A DNA stretch of 64,000 bases from Amphritea pacifica. Lineage in GTDB: Bacteria > Pseudomonadota > Gammaproteobacteria > Pseudomonadales > Balneatricaceae. How positions within the stretch are numbered: the stretch's first letter is position 1; each line of letters begins with the position of its first letter. A model generated the notes under the pieces. The model did not search any database and had not been told where the DNA came from. It saw only the letters and a program-made list of their open reading frames with translations. Positions 46,072 through 53,943 of this stretch are shown piece by piece. A program made the position numbers and the translations under genes. The stretch is taken from assembly GCF_016924145.1 (NCBI RefSeq), contig NZ_JAFFZO010000006.1, positions 62,001 to 126,000 of the forward strand. The letters run 5' to 3'.

Positions 46072-47415
46072 ATGCCATATCAAAACTCAGCTCGGTTACC
46101 GGGAGAAACCGCATCTAAGCTTGGACATTTAACCGTCACTAAAAGTGATTGGGTTAAGTCTCTTATTCAGGACTTTGAAAGCAATATTCTGAGTAATGAA
46201 GATACTAGTGGATCGAATTGGAGTGAGTTTAATTCATCTTCAATTGAGCCATTAAAAAGCGTTTGGGCTACAGATGGTTCCTTTGTTTCTATTGAGGCAG
46301 GTGGAAAACCACCAAAGGAAGTATCGTTTGTCAAAACAGCTTTATTAACTGTAGACCGAGCTAAGCTTGAAGAAATTGATAAAGAACATCCTCACCCCTT
46401 GCTTCTACAAGACATTATGTCTGATAGTGCCGTTTTTCATGCAACTGTTTTTCCATTGAAAAACGTAAAGACCTCTTTAGGTACCAATTACGAGGCTATA
46501 AGGCATATCGTAAATGACTCTATGAAGATTGATCAGAATGGTGCTTTTTATGAAACTTTGAAATGGATCTCATATAAAAAATGGTCGCCATTACAGAGTA
46601 ACTCGCCTTCTTTTGGTTGTCCGCATTGTGCAGCTGACATTCCCGGACTTCCATATGATAGTGACACTGGATGTTGCCCAAATAGTAATTGCGGGAAAGA
46701 GGTATTCCTGACTGATATGATCGGATTCCATTTGGATATGGATGAAGACAGTGCCCCGGATTCAATAGTTTCTTCTTATATGCTTGTGATGGAGCATTTG
46801 ATGCTTTTTACGGCTATTCGTCTCTTTTGGTCTCATAGTGACAGTAGCTTACTTAGTAATACACTTTTTATAAAAGATGGGCCGTTAACCCTGAGAAGCC
46901 AATACTCAAAGCTTGTCCCGCCAATTAGAGAATTTTTACAGTTTGCCAAGGATAGGAATCGTCCAATACATATTATTGGACAAGAAAAGTCAGGTGCTTT
47001 TTTCGATCATCTATCGTCAATAGCTAGGTTTACAAAGCCTCATGACAATGAAGAAAACATTCATTATTCCGTTTTAAGTCATGATTTTGTGAGAAGAGAA
47101 GTTTATCGTTCACCGGATCTGACCAATCCCTATGGAAGTAGAACAAATTGGGGAGAAAAGATTTACGTAAAAGTGGATCCAAGTACCCAATTGGTTCTAA
47201 GCATTCCTACAGGGTCTTATGATCCAGCCGGTAGTTTTCCGACGGGGGGAGACTTGATTGGTTTAGATAGGATACTGGCCACATTACCTAGCCTAATAAG
47301 CCGAAAGTTTGAGGGTGCACTGTTTCCTGTAGAGCTTGCAAACGGTATTGCATCTATGTCTAGCTATCCCTCGGCGACAATTTTGCAACGCTTTGCTGAA
47401 AGTAAAGGGGGTTGA
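46072..47415 (+). CDS. NurA-domain nuclease with cysteine-rich insertion
   Basis: 447 residues from the ATG at 46072 (GGGAAGAG upstream). The N-terminal WATDGSF (Asp68) resembles the first metal-binding aspartate of NurA. IKDGPLTLRSQYSKLVPPI (Asp269) and the C-terminal FPVELANGIASMS match later NurA blocks. Residues 182-208 form an insertion with CPHC and CCPNSNCG, probably a zinc ribbon, not part of the archaeal core. Archaeal NurA is a 5'-3' nuclease working with HerA. It follows the HerA-like gene by 23 bases, completing a methyltransferase-translocase-nuclease cassette. Confidence 0.75.
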   Translation: MPYQNSARLPGETASKLGHLTVTKSDWVKSLIQDFESNILSNEDTSGSNWSEFNSSSIEPLKSVWATDGSFVSIEAGGKPPKEVSFVKTALLTVDRAKLEEIDKEHPHPLLLQDIMSDSAVFHATVFPLKNVKTSLGTNYEAIRHIVNDSMKIDQNGAFYETLKWISYKKWSPLQSNSPSFGCPHCAADIPGLPYDSDTGCCPNSNCGKEVFLTDMIGFHLDMDEDSAPDSIVSSYMLVMEHLMLFTAIRLFWSHSDSSLLSNTLFIKDGPLTLRSQYSKLVPPIREFLQFAKDRNRPIHIIGQEKSGAFFDHLSSIARFTKPHDNEENIHYSVLSHDFVRREVYRSPDLTNPYGSRTNWGEKIYVKVDPSTQLVLSIPTGSYDPAGSFPTGGDLIGLDRILATLPSLISRKFEGALFPVELANGIASMSSYPSATILQRFAESKGG

Positions 47416-47445
47416 GTTTTCTGTTTTGAATACAAGAAGCAAGTT

Positions 47446-48219
47446 AAAGGGGTCAAAGCCCTTTTTAGATCAATAGCTCTCTAGGGGCTCCCGGATCAAT
47501 AGGCTCAGATTAATTGATTTCGTAGCCTGAGGCACTTGCTTTTTATCTTGTTGGGACTCGCTCTTCATCCCAACCTATCGTATTTACGCAGCTTATTTGC
47601 TGATTTAGATATTGAAAACAAAGGGTTATGGTTGTTGATCAAAACTTAACCACACTGATCCTTGATGCTTTAGCCGTGCTGAGCGTTGGTCCCTCTCTCC
47701 TCCATTATTGCTTTATCTCTGTGCCCTCGGTGTCCTCTGTGGTGAGTTTAGTGCGGTGTTACCACCTAATGAAAGGGTCAGGATCAATAAGCTGATCAAT
47801 CGGCTCAGATACGCTTAATTCACTCGTTCATGAGTTACTGTGTTTCTTATAACACTAAAAATAAGCTAGCTGTTATTTTTTTGCTATTTATGGTCTAAAA
47901 GTAAGCAATAATTTACATATCGCTTTGGCTTATCTATTATTGCTTATAAGTCGTCTATAAATTAGTCTAAAAATAAGCAAGGAGTTATGTTCTGATGAGT
48001 GATACAAAACTCTCTAACGCTGAAGTCCAGTCTTTCCTGACCGACTTGGGGGTGCTTTATGAGAAGCAGGCTGCTGAGCTCTCATTGCTTCGTCAGCAGC
48101 AAGACTTCAAACCAATTGAGTCTTTAGCAGAAGTCGTTAAACAAGCCAGGAAGGAGCAGGGCGTGACGATAGAGGATCTTGCTACCTATAGTGGCGTATC
48201 TCATATGACCATTTCAAAA
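47446..48219. repeat. Tandem duplication, copy 1 (promoter region plus 5' part of hipB)
   Basis: This 774-base unit is repeated at 48223-48985. It starts AAAGGGGTCAAAGCCC and ends at ATTTCAAAA inside hipB. The hipB part differs by a single base between copies, while the non-coding part shows many substitutions and small indels. The stretch from nurA to the truncated hipB (47416-47994) holds only this repeat. Confidence 0.9.
47655..47753. repeat. Dispersed repeat, copy 1
   Basis: Begins CTGATCCTTGATGCTTTAGC and ends TCTGTGGTGAGTTTAGTG. Related copies lie at 48432-48529, 50464-50556 and, partially, 53944-54000. Copies 1 to 3 bracket the hipBST locus. Confidence 0.8.
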
Positions 48220-48261
48220 GGGAAAGGGGTCAAAGCCCTTTTTAGGTCAATAGCTCTCTAG
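47995..48261 (+). pseudogene. Truncated hipB copy
   Basis: The first 75 codons are identical to hipB except Glu for Asp in KEQGVTIEDL. At the duplication junction it switches into repeat sequence, giving the unrelated tail GKGVKALFRSIAL. The helix-turn-helix is cut after its recognition-helix start (SHMTISK), so normal operator binding is unlikely. It retains its promoter, operator repeats and SD, so a short protein may still be made and could form mixed dimers. Confidence 0.85.
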
Positions 48262-48431
48262 GGGCTCCCGGATTAATAGGCTCAGATTAATTGATTTCGT
48301 AGCCTGAGGCACTTGTTTTTTATCTTGTTGGGACTCGTTCTTCATCCCAATCTACCGTATTTACGCAGCTTATTTGCTGATTTAGCTATTGAAAACAAAG
48401 GGTTATGGTTATTGGTCAAAACTTAACCACA

Positions 48432-48529
48432 CTGATCCTTGATGCTTTAGCCGTGCTGAGCGTTGCCCCTTTTTTCTCCGTTAGTGCTTTATCTCTGTGC
48501 CCTCAGTGTCCTCTGTGGTTAGTTTAGTG
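48432..48529. repeat. Dispersed repeat, copy 2
   Basis: Starts CTGATCCTTGATGCTTTAGC and ends AGTTTAGTG; part of the tandem duplication. See copies at 47655, 50464 and 53944. Confidence 0.8.
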
Positions 48530-48659
48530 CGGTAATGAAAGGGTCAGGATCAATAAGCTGATCAATCGGCTCAGATCCGCTTAATTCACTCGTTCATGAG
48601 TTACTGTGTTTGTTACAACACTAAAAATAAGCTAACTGTTATTTTTTTGCTATTTATGG

Positions 48660-48750
48660 TCTAAAAATAAGCAATAATTTACATATTGCTTTGGCTTGTC
48701 TATTATTGCTTATAAGTCGTCTATAAATTAGTCAAAAAATAAGCAAGGAG
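48660..48750 (+). promoter_or_regulatory. Predicted HipB operator repeats before hipB
   Basis: A perfect inverted pair TAAGCAATAA (48668-48677) and TTATTGCTTA (48703-48712), plus a third half-site TAAGCAAGGA (48740-48749) overlapping the SD AAGGAG. The same layout occurs before the truncated copy (about 47900-47985). Binding would block transcription and translation start of hipBST. The assignment to HipB is inference. Confidence 0.6.
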
Positions 48751-48760
48751 TTATGCTCTG

Positions 48761-49069
48761 ATGAGTGATACAAAACTCTCTAACGCTGAAGTCCAGTCTT
48801 TCCTGACCGACTTGGGGGTGCTTTATGAGAAGCAGGCTGCTGAGCTCTCATTGCTTCGTCAGCAGCAAGACTTCAAACCAATTGAGTCTTTAGCAGAAGT
48901 CGTTAAACAAGCCAGGAAGGACCAGGGCGTGACGATAGAGGATCTTGCTACCTATAGTGGCGTATCTCATATGACCATTTCAAAAATTGAAAAAGGTCAG
49001 ACTAACGTGAAGGCTGAGCTTATGATCGCAGTACTGGCTGCGCTGGGTAAAAAGCTATGGGTAGGATAG
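48761..49069 (+). CDS. hipB: HipB-type antitoxin, Xre-family DNA-binding protein
   Basis: 102 residues. An N-terminal helical region precedes an Xre helix-turn-helix (LAEVVKQARKDQGVTIEDLA, then SHMTISKIEKGQTNV). The AAGGAG SD lies 11 bases before the ATG. It overlaps the hipS start by 13 bases. It is expected to repress the operon and bind the HipS-HipT complex, as in the EPEC HipBST system. Confidence 0.88.
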   Translation: MSDTKLSNAEVQSFLTDLGVLYEKQAAELSLLRQQQDFKPIESLAEVVKQARKDQGVTIEDLATYSGVSHMTISKIEKGQTNVKAELMIAVLAALGKKLWVG

Positions 49070-49377
49070 CAATTGTATTTTTTAACGCTCAAGTGGCTGG
49101 TGAGCTGAGAGAAATAGACGGTGGCGGTTTTGAGTTTCAATACAAGCCTGACTATTTTGCCGACGGGGTTCCGCTCTCATACAGGCTACCTCTGCAGCAA
49201 GAGCCGTTTAAGTCTGATGTATTGTTTCCTTTTTTTGAAAATTTGGCAGCTGAGGGCTGGATGAAAGAGGTTCAGTCAGTCAACCAGAAAATTGATGAAA
49301 GAGACACATTTGGACTGTTGTTGCAAAACGGAGATGATTTAGCCGGAGCCGTAACGTTGAAGGAAGCTCAGTCATGA
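49057..49377 (+). CDS. hipS: HipS, separate N-terminal HipA subdomain (antitoxin)
   Basis: 106 residues corresponding only to the N-subdomain of HipA (AIVFFNAQVAGEL, then GVPLSYRLPLQ, LFPFFENLAAEGWMKE and GDDLAGAV). In tripartite HipBST loci this small protein, not HipB, neutralises the kinase. The stop overlaps the hipT start by 4 bases (ATGA), so synthesis is coupled. Confidence 0.85.
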   Translation: MGRIAIVFFNAQVAGELREIDGGGFEFQYKPDYFADGVPLSYRLPLQQEPFKSDVLFPFFENLAAEGWMKEVQSVNQKIDERDTFGLLLQNGDDLAGAVTLKEAQS

Positions 49378-50378
49378 CACACTGTTATATCTCGTTAGAA
49401 ACGCTTATGAGTAGCAATAAAAATCCGCTCATGAAAGATGTTGCGGCTAAGGCCTTTTATGGTTCTGACAAAGTTTCGGCAGCTTTAGATGTTTCCCGAC
49501 AGGCGTTTTTTCAAAAAGGTCGCCAATTTACTAAAGGCCTGTCCATTTCCGGGGTTCAGCAGAAACTTTCATTGAAAGTAGATTCTGATACGTCAGCGTT
49601 AGTACCGACAACAAATGATGGAGAGTATATATTAAAGCCGTCCCCCGATGGTTTAGAGGCCTGTGCTGAAATGGAGCACCTTTGCATGGGTATTAGCCGT
49701 GCGATGGGAATAGAAACCGCTGAGTCTGGTTTGGTTGAATTTTCAGATGGAGAAAAAGCATATATCACAAAGCGATATGATCGAACCTCAACAGGGAAGT
49801 TGCATCAGGAAGATCTCTGCTCACTTTCAGACCTTTTAAAAGATGATAAGTATGGCAGTTCGTATGAAGCTGCCGGGGTACTGCTGAGGGCAGTGACTGG
49901 AAATAAAATGGCCGTGCAGAACGAATATTTTAAGAGGGTTCTGCTTTCTTATCTGGTTGGTAATGACGATCAGCACTTAAAGAACTTCAGCGTTATTCGG
50001 CAGCCTGATAACAAAGGCCTTACCTATGATAGGTTAACTCCGAATTACGATATCTTGTGCACAGAGTTTTATCCGACGGATGGCATTGGCCAGTTGGCGA
50101 TGCCTTTATTAGAAAGCGAAAAGGAAGGAGTTTTTTCTGAGGCTCATGACTATTTTGGTTACTACACCAGGCAGGACTTCATGATGTTAGCTGAAAAGAT
50201 AGGCCTGAGATCTGTTGCTGCTGAGAAGGCAATAAAATCATTCGGGAAGAAACTAGGGCTGGCTAATCAACTGATTGACAGATCCTATGTTCCGGAACAT
50301 CTCAAGGAGAAGATGAAAGATTTGGTGGCGCTCAGATATAGAGCTATTTGTGCTGAAAAACCTCAATTAAATGAGTAG
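49374..50378 (+). CDS. hipT: HipT serine/threonine kinase toxin
   Basis: 334 residues. The Gly-rich loop carries the SIS motif at Ser57-Ile-Ser59, the autophosphorylation pair reported for EPEC HipT, which also supports the start chosen. Kinase motifs are YILKPS, GNDDQHLKNF (catalytic loop) and LTPNYDIL (metal-binding). It lacks the HipA N-subdomain, which is encoded by hipS. EPEC HipT phosphorylates tryptophanyl-tRNA synthetase; the target here is inferred only. Confidence 0.88.
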   Translation: MTHCYISLETLMSSNKNPLMKDVAAKAFYGSDKVSAALDVSRQAFFQKGRQFTKGLSISGVQQKLSLKVDSDTSALVPTTNDGEYILKPSPDGLEACAEMEHLCMGISRAMGIETAESGLVEFSDGEKAYITKRYDRTSTGKLHQEDLCSLSDLLKDDKYGSSYEAAGVLLRAVTGNKMAVQNEYFKRVLLSYLVGNDDQHLKNFSVIRQPDNKGLTYDRLTPNYDILCTEFYPTDGIGQLAMPLLESEKEGVFSEAHDYFGYYTRQDFMMLAEKIGLRSVAAEKAIKSFGKKLGLANQLIDRSYVPEHLKEKMKDLVALRYRAICAEKPQLNE

Positions 50379-50463
50379 CTTTAATCCTATGATTTTGAGC
50401 TGGCTAATGAGTTGAAGGGGTCAAAATCATTGATCCAGACTTAACAACTCTATGAACAGGCTC

Positions 50464-50556
50464 CTGATCCCTGATGCTTTAGCCGTGCTGAGCGTGGCCC
50501 TTCTCCGTTAGTGCTTTATCTCTGTGCCCTCGGTGTCCTCTGTGGTGAGTTTAGTG
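50464..50556. repeat. Dispersed repeat, copy 3
   Basis: Starts CTGATCCCTGATGCTTTAGC and ends TCTGTGGTGAGTTTAGTG, just after hipT. It closes the repeat-bracketed hipBST segment. The preceding bases (GAAGGGGTCAAA) also resemble the start of the tandem unit. Confidence 0.8.
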
Positions 50557-50580
50557 TAACGATACTAGCCTGCCGACTGT

Positions 50581-51516
50581 TTATCCCATTACCAGCCTCC
50601 CCCGCTTTTCTGCCAGCCCAATGGTTACCCTGCAGCCAGAGTTAAACAGTAAGTAGTCGTTTTCTACACCATCGGAGAAGATAACCCCATTCTCCGGCAT
50701 CATGGATTCTAAACGCAATGGTTTGCTCAGGCTTACCTCGCCAAACACTAATGAGGTTGATGAGGTTCGGCTGGGGAAAGGTTCCCGCACGGCAAATTGC
50801 AGTTTCTGTGCACTCCAGTCAAATCCTCCCTGTAAAGGGTGGTTCTGAGTGCCGGTTTCTTTCATGACACCAACGGCACCGGCCAACACGGAGGCAAACC
50901 AGCCGGTAGAGCCAAATCCTGTGGAGACGATGATGCCCGACGAGGATTGCTGTTCCGTCTGCCCGTTCCAGGTCAGGGAATAACGGGCCGAGGTGTGACT
51001 TTTTGGCCCGATAAACAGGTCATTGATGGCTAACAGGGTTTGGCCATCATTGGTTCGTGCCTGCGCAAAGGTGATCTCATTAACGGTAGACTGTCCCCGG
51101 TTGACGGTGCTGATGACACTGTCCAGGTCTTTCGTTTCGAAAGGCAGCAGGATGCCGTCCCAGCGCTGAGGATCAGGGTTGATGGCGATGACCGGCTGTC
51201 CGTCCAGATACTTCAGAGTGTTTGCCACCAGACCGTCCTGACCAATCACCACAACCACATCATCAGGCCCGAACTGGAAACTGGGCAGGTATTGACGGCT
51301 GAGGGACTGAAACCGCCCACGGGCTTTTAATACCTGCTCGATCTCCTGTACGCGCTGTCGGTAAAGATCATGCTCAGCCAGATAGTCACTGGGATCAGTC
51401 TGGTTGTGTTCGAGGTAGAATTGCGCCTGAGGCCAGGTATTAAAGCGGCCTACCAGCTCTTCAAGTCTTGTTTTTCGCCATACCAGCACATAGCGGGTTT
51501 GATTTGTTGTAGTCAT
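50581..51516 (-). CDS. NAD-kinase-like protein of the NrtR-SPFH cluster
   Basis: 311 residues with an NAD-kinase-type fold. GQDGLVANTLKYLDGQPVIA occupies the place of the GGDGT loop, NDLFIG the place of the NE motif, and the stretch ending STGFGSTGW matches the GSTA-type motif. The GGDGT change to GQDGL removes a conserved Gly and Thr, so kinase activity may be lost or altered. About 80 residues precede the core. It overlaps the SPFH stop by one base (TAATG). A role in sensing or binding NAD(P) is inferred. Confidence 0.7.
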   Translation of the reverse strand: MTTTNQTRYVLVWRKTRLEELVGRFNTWPQAQFYLEHNQTDPSDYLAEHDLYRQRVQEIEQVLKARGRFQSLSRQYLPSFQFGPDDVVVVIGQDGLVANTLKYLDGQPVIAINPDPQRWDGILLPFETKDLDSVISTVNRGQSTVNEITFAQARTNDGQTLLAINDLFIGPKSHTSARYSLTWNGQTEQQSSSGIIVSTGFGSTGWFASVLAGAVGVMKETGTQNHPLQGGFDWSAQKLQFAVREPFPSRTSSTSLVFGEVSLSKPLRLESMMPENGVIFSDGVENDYLLFNSGCRVTIGLAEKRGRLVMG

Positions 51517-52532
51517 TATCCGGCCCTTTTCATCAGTTGAGAGAACAGATCTGGAGAGATATTTAACTCACCAATTTTCGCGGCGTTTTGCGCCAGAGAA
51601 TCGAAAGCAAAGGCGAACAGTTGATCGGCCTGCATGTTGCCCATCGCCATGGCTTTCAGGTTTTCTACGGGGATGGTTTGATAGGCTTTCAGCTGAGCTT
51701 CAATCGCGTAGGCCTGTGTTTGCGCTTCAATTTTTCCGTTTTTAGCATTCAGTTGCACCAGCTCGATTCGCTGACTTTCCGCTTCGATATCGGCCTGAAG
51801 TCTCTCTTGTTCGATCTCTTTTCGGGCTCTCATCAGGTTGCGCTCATTGGTAACCTGTTCCTGTTTAATTTCCTGCTCTTTTTTCTGAACTTCCAGATCG
51901 GTTTGTAACTCGGCCTCCCGGATGGTTCTTTCCTGTTCCACCGCGGCTTTACGGCGCAGATAGATGGCGTCATCCGCTTCTTTGAGAATCGACTCCCGGG
52001 CTTCCGCTTCCAGTGCCCGGACAGTTTCCGGCGCGGGGGTAATGCCGGTGATACTCAGGTCCACCACCTCGATGCCCAGGGTCTGCAGTGCCGGTTCGTT
52101 TGCCAGCCCCTGCTGAGTATTTGTCATTAATTGTTTCGTCAGTTTCAGTGCCTCTCTCAGTTTGACGGCCTGTATATCTGCCTGAAAGCGGTTCTGTACG
52201 AAACGGATCATGCGATCATCTAAGCGCAAAGGGTCTTCTGTTGTATAACGGTTTTCTCTGGGGCTCACGGTGTAGTTCATCACCTCCGCCAACTGGTCGG
52301 GGTTAACAATGCGATAACTCAGCTGCCCCTGAACCCGCACCTCCTGGAAGTCGTCTGTCTGTAGGTTAAAGATGAAAGAGGCTTCCTGCACGCTGGTAGG
52401 CACACAGGCAATGGAGGCTGTCGCCGGGTTATACCAGAAACTGATGCCCTGGCCCTTACGGCGGACTTTACCGTTGGCTGTTTTAATGGCGTAAGTGGCT
52501 GCGTCGACTTTAAAGAATTGAATTCCAAACAT
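51516..52532 (-). CDS. SPFH/band-7 domain protein without membrane anchor
   Basis: 338 residues. An N-terminal SPFH domain (VQGQLSYRIVNPDQLAEVMN, then VVDLSITGITPAPETVRALE) is followed by a long Glu/Lys/Arg coiled coil (from about residue 185) and a C-terminal helix. No transmembrane helix is seen at the N-terminus (MFGIQFFKVDAATYAIK), unlike the flotillin at 11591. GGAGAG precedes the ATG. It is first of a two-gene operon divergent from nrtR, sharing an operator-rich promoter region. Confidence 0.85.
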   Translation of the reverse strand: MFGIQFFKVDAATYAIKTANGKVRRKGQGISFWYNPATASIACVPTSVQEASFIFNLQTDDFQEVRVQGQLSYRIVNPDQLAEVMNYTVSPRENRYTTEDPLRLDDRMIRFVQNRFQADIQAVKLREALKLTKQLMTNTQQGLANEPALQTLGIEVVDLSITGITPAPETVRALEAEARESILKEADDAIYLRRKAAVEQERTIREAELQTDLEVQKKEQEIKQEQVTNERNLMRARKEIEQERLQADIEAESQRIELVQLNAKNGKIEAQTQAYAIEAQLKAYQTIPVENLKAMAMGNMQADQLFAFAFDSLAQNAAKIGELNISPDLFSQLMKRAG

Positions 52533-52549
52533 GATTGTCTCTCCTTTTT

Positions 52550-52620
52550 AATAGTGACCTTATGTCACTAATATGAATGGTGGCTTATAGTCACTTATTA
52601 TGTCAAGCACTAAGTGACAA
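52550..52620. promoter_or_regulatory. Inverted-repeat operators in the nrtR-SPFH divergent promoter
   Basis: TAGTGACCTTATGTCACTA at 52552-52570 is a perfect 7-bp inverted repeat around 5 bases. A second pair, GTCACTTA (52590-52597) and TAAGTGAC (52611-52618), lies 20 bases on. All four half-sites share AGTGAC or its complement. They are the obvious binding sites for NrtR controlling both directions. Confidence 0.75.
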
Positions 52621-52679
52621 AAAGACACAAATTGATTAGAATGGCGTTATCCCCTTCTAACCCCTAAAGCAGCCTGAAT

Positions 52680-53411
52680 ATGTCAGAACAATCAGCAATG
52701 GATGAAGCAACTTACCTGCAGCAATATGACCCTAAGCAGTTCGACAGTCCTTTAGTGACCGTCGACGCTGCGTTATTTACCTATCATGATGGCGTGTTGA
52801 AGGTGCTGCTGGTGGAACGGGCGAGTCATCCGGAGCTGGGAAAATGGGGATTACCGGGGGGATTTATCGATGTTCATCGGGTGGCTGATCTGACACAGGC
52901 TATTAATGGTGTTATTGAGGATAAAACCGGAATAACCGCGCCCTACCTTGAGCAGTTGGCCAGCTATGGCAACAATCGGCGCGACAAACGGGGCTGGTCG
53001 GTTACGGTCAGTTATACCGCGCTGATGGCTTATCAGGCCTGCGAGGCCAGGATAGCAACGGTGGCTGATGCGCAATGGGTTGATGTAGCGCAACTGCCGG
53101 AGATGACACTGGCGTTTGATCACATGACGATCATAGAGGCTGGGCGTGAAAGGCTAAAGCAAAAAGCGCTCTACTCAATCGTGCCCGCTTATGCCCTGGC
53201 GGAGGAGTTTACTTTTCCTGAGTTGCAGCACCTGCATGAGCTGCTCATTGGCAAGCCGTTGCAAAAGCGTTCGTTTCGTCGTCGCATTGAACAGGCAAAC
53301 CTTTTGGAGGATACCGGTAAGTTCCGAAAAGACGCCGGGAGACCGGCTATTTTATACCGTCTTGCCGCAGGTGCTGAACAATACCGTTTTGTGCGAAACC
53401 TGGAAGATTAA
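52680..53411 (+). CDS. nrtR: NrtR-family Nudix-related transcriptional regulator
   Basis: 243 residues. The Nudix-like domain (VTVDAALFTYHDGVLKVLLV) has a degenerate Nudix box: LPGGFIDVHRVADL then AINGVIEDKTGI, without the paired glutamates, so hydrolase activity should be lost. A C-terminal winged helix follows (KRSFRRRIEQANLL then GRPAILYRL). NrtR proteins sense ADP-ribose and repress NAD-metabolism genes. Here it is divergent from an SPFH/NAD-kinase-like operon. Confidence 0.88.
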   Translation: MSEQSAMDEATYLQQYDPKQFDSPLVTVDAALFTYHDGVLKVLLVERASHPELGKWGLPGGFIDVHRVADLTQAINGVIEDKTGITAPYLEQLASYGNNRRDKRGWSVTVSYTALMAYQACEARIATVADAQWVDVAQLPEMTLAFDHMTIIEAGRERLKQKALYSIVPAYALAEEFTFPELQHLHELLIGKPLQKRSFRRRIEQANLLEDTGKFRKDAGRPAILYRLAAGAEQYRFVRNLED

Positions 53412-53690
53412 GTCTGCTCATTATTCCTGGTGTACCTGAGCTTCTCTACGCTTGCCATAACCCGGAATAGTTTTTGCTCTTTCCTCTGTTGACCGCGTTT
53501 GTGGGTGATAAATGGTCCGGTTTTGTTCTGTAAGGCACAAAATCAGCGTAGATTCGTTGAATAACTTACAGCCTTTCCAGGCTATTTCCCCGGTTTTTTA
53601 TCTGACTATTCAGTCGGGCCGTCGTGGTCAAAGATGTGGCGGAAGCCTTGTTGCAGCTGCCACAGACTGATAATTACAGGAGAAATTGAA

Positions 53691-53888
53691 ATGGCTAAGT
53701 TCTATGTTGAAAAGGGTGCAAATGCAGCGGGTGAGTTTGTAGTGCATAACGAAACCTGTACCTCCCTGCCCGAAAAAGATAAGTTGCTCTACCTGGGATC
53801 ACGCAGCAACGCCGCGGCGCCGCTGAATGAAGCGGGTCTGTATCAGTGTGCGCCTTCTGCGCCCTGCCCTGAATGCATTGCTGGCTGA
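53691..53888 (+). CDS. Small cysteine-containing hypothetical protein
   Basis: 65 residues from the ATG at 53691 with AGGAG 9 bases upstream. It has a HNETC motif in the middle and QCAPSAPCPEC at the end. These four cysteines plus His could bind zinc. No family name can be given with confidence. The 279 bases before it, from nrtR, show no other gene. A terminator follows. Confidence 0.7.
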   Translation: MAKFYVEKGANAAGEFVVHNETCTSLPEKDKLLYLGSRSNAAAPLNEAGLYQCAPSAPCPECIAG

Positions 53889-53907
53889 TAGGTGAATCTC
53901 AATGATA

Positions 53908-53932
53908 AAAGCCCGCAGTTGCGGGCTTTTTG
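53908..53932 (+). terminator. Rho-independent terminator after the small Cys protein
   Basis: Inverted repeat AAGCCCGCA/TGCGGGCTT followed by a T-run (GGGCTTTTTG). Almost the same sequence recurs at 55748-55771. Confidence 0.85.
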
Positions 53933-53943
53933 TTGGCTTTTTC

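Larger units (their letters stand above)
48223..48985. repeat. Tandem duplication, copy 2 (drives intact hipBST)
   Basis: 763-base second copy of 47446-48219, shorter by small deletions in the non-coding part. It ends inside hipB, where the intact gene continues. Confidence 0.9.

Noticed and set aside
47446-48985. CRISPR-like repetition
   Set aside because: Only two long tandem copies with no short regular repeats or spacers; it is a segmental duplication.
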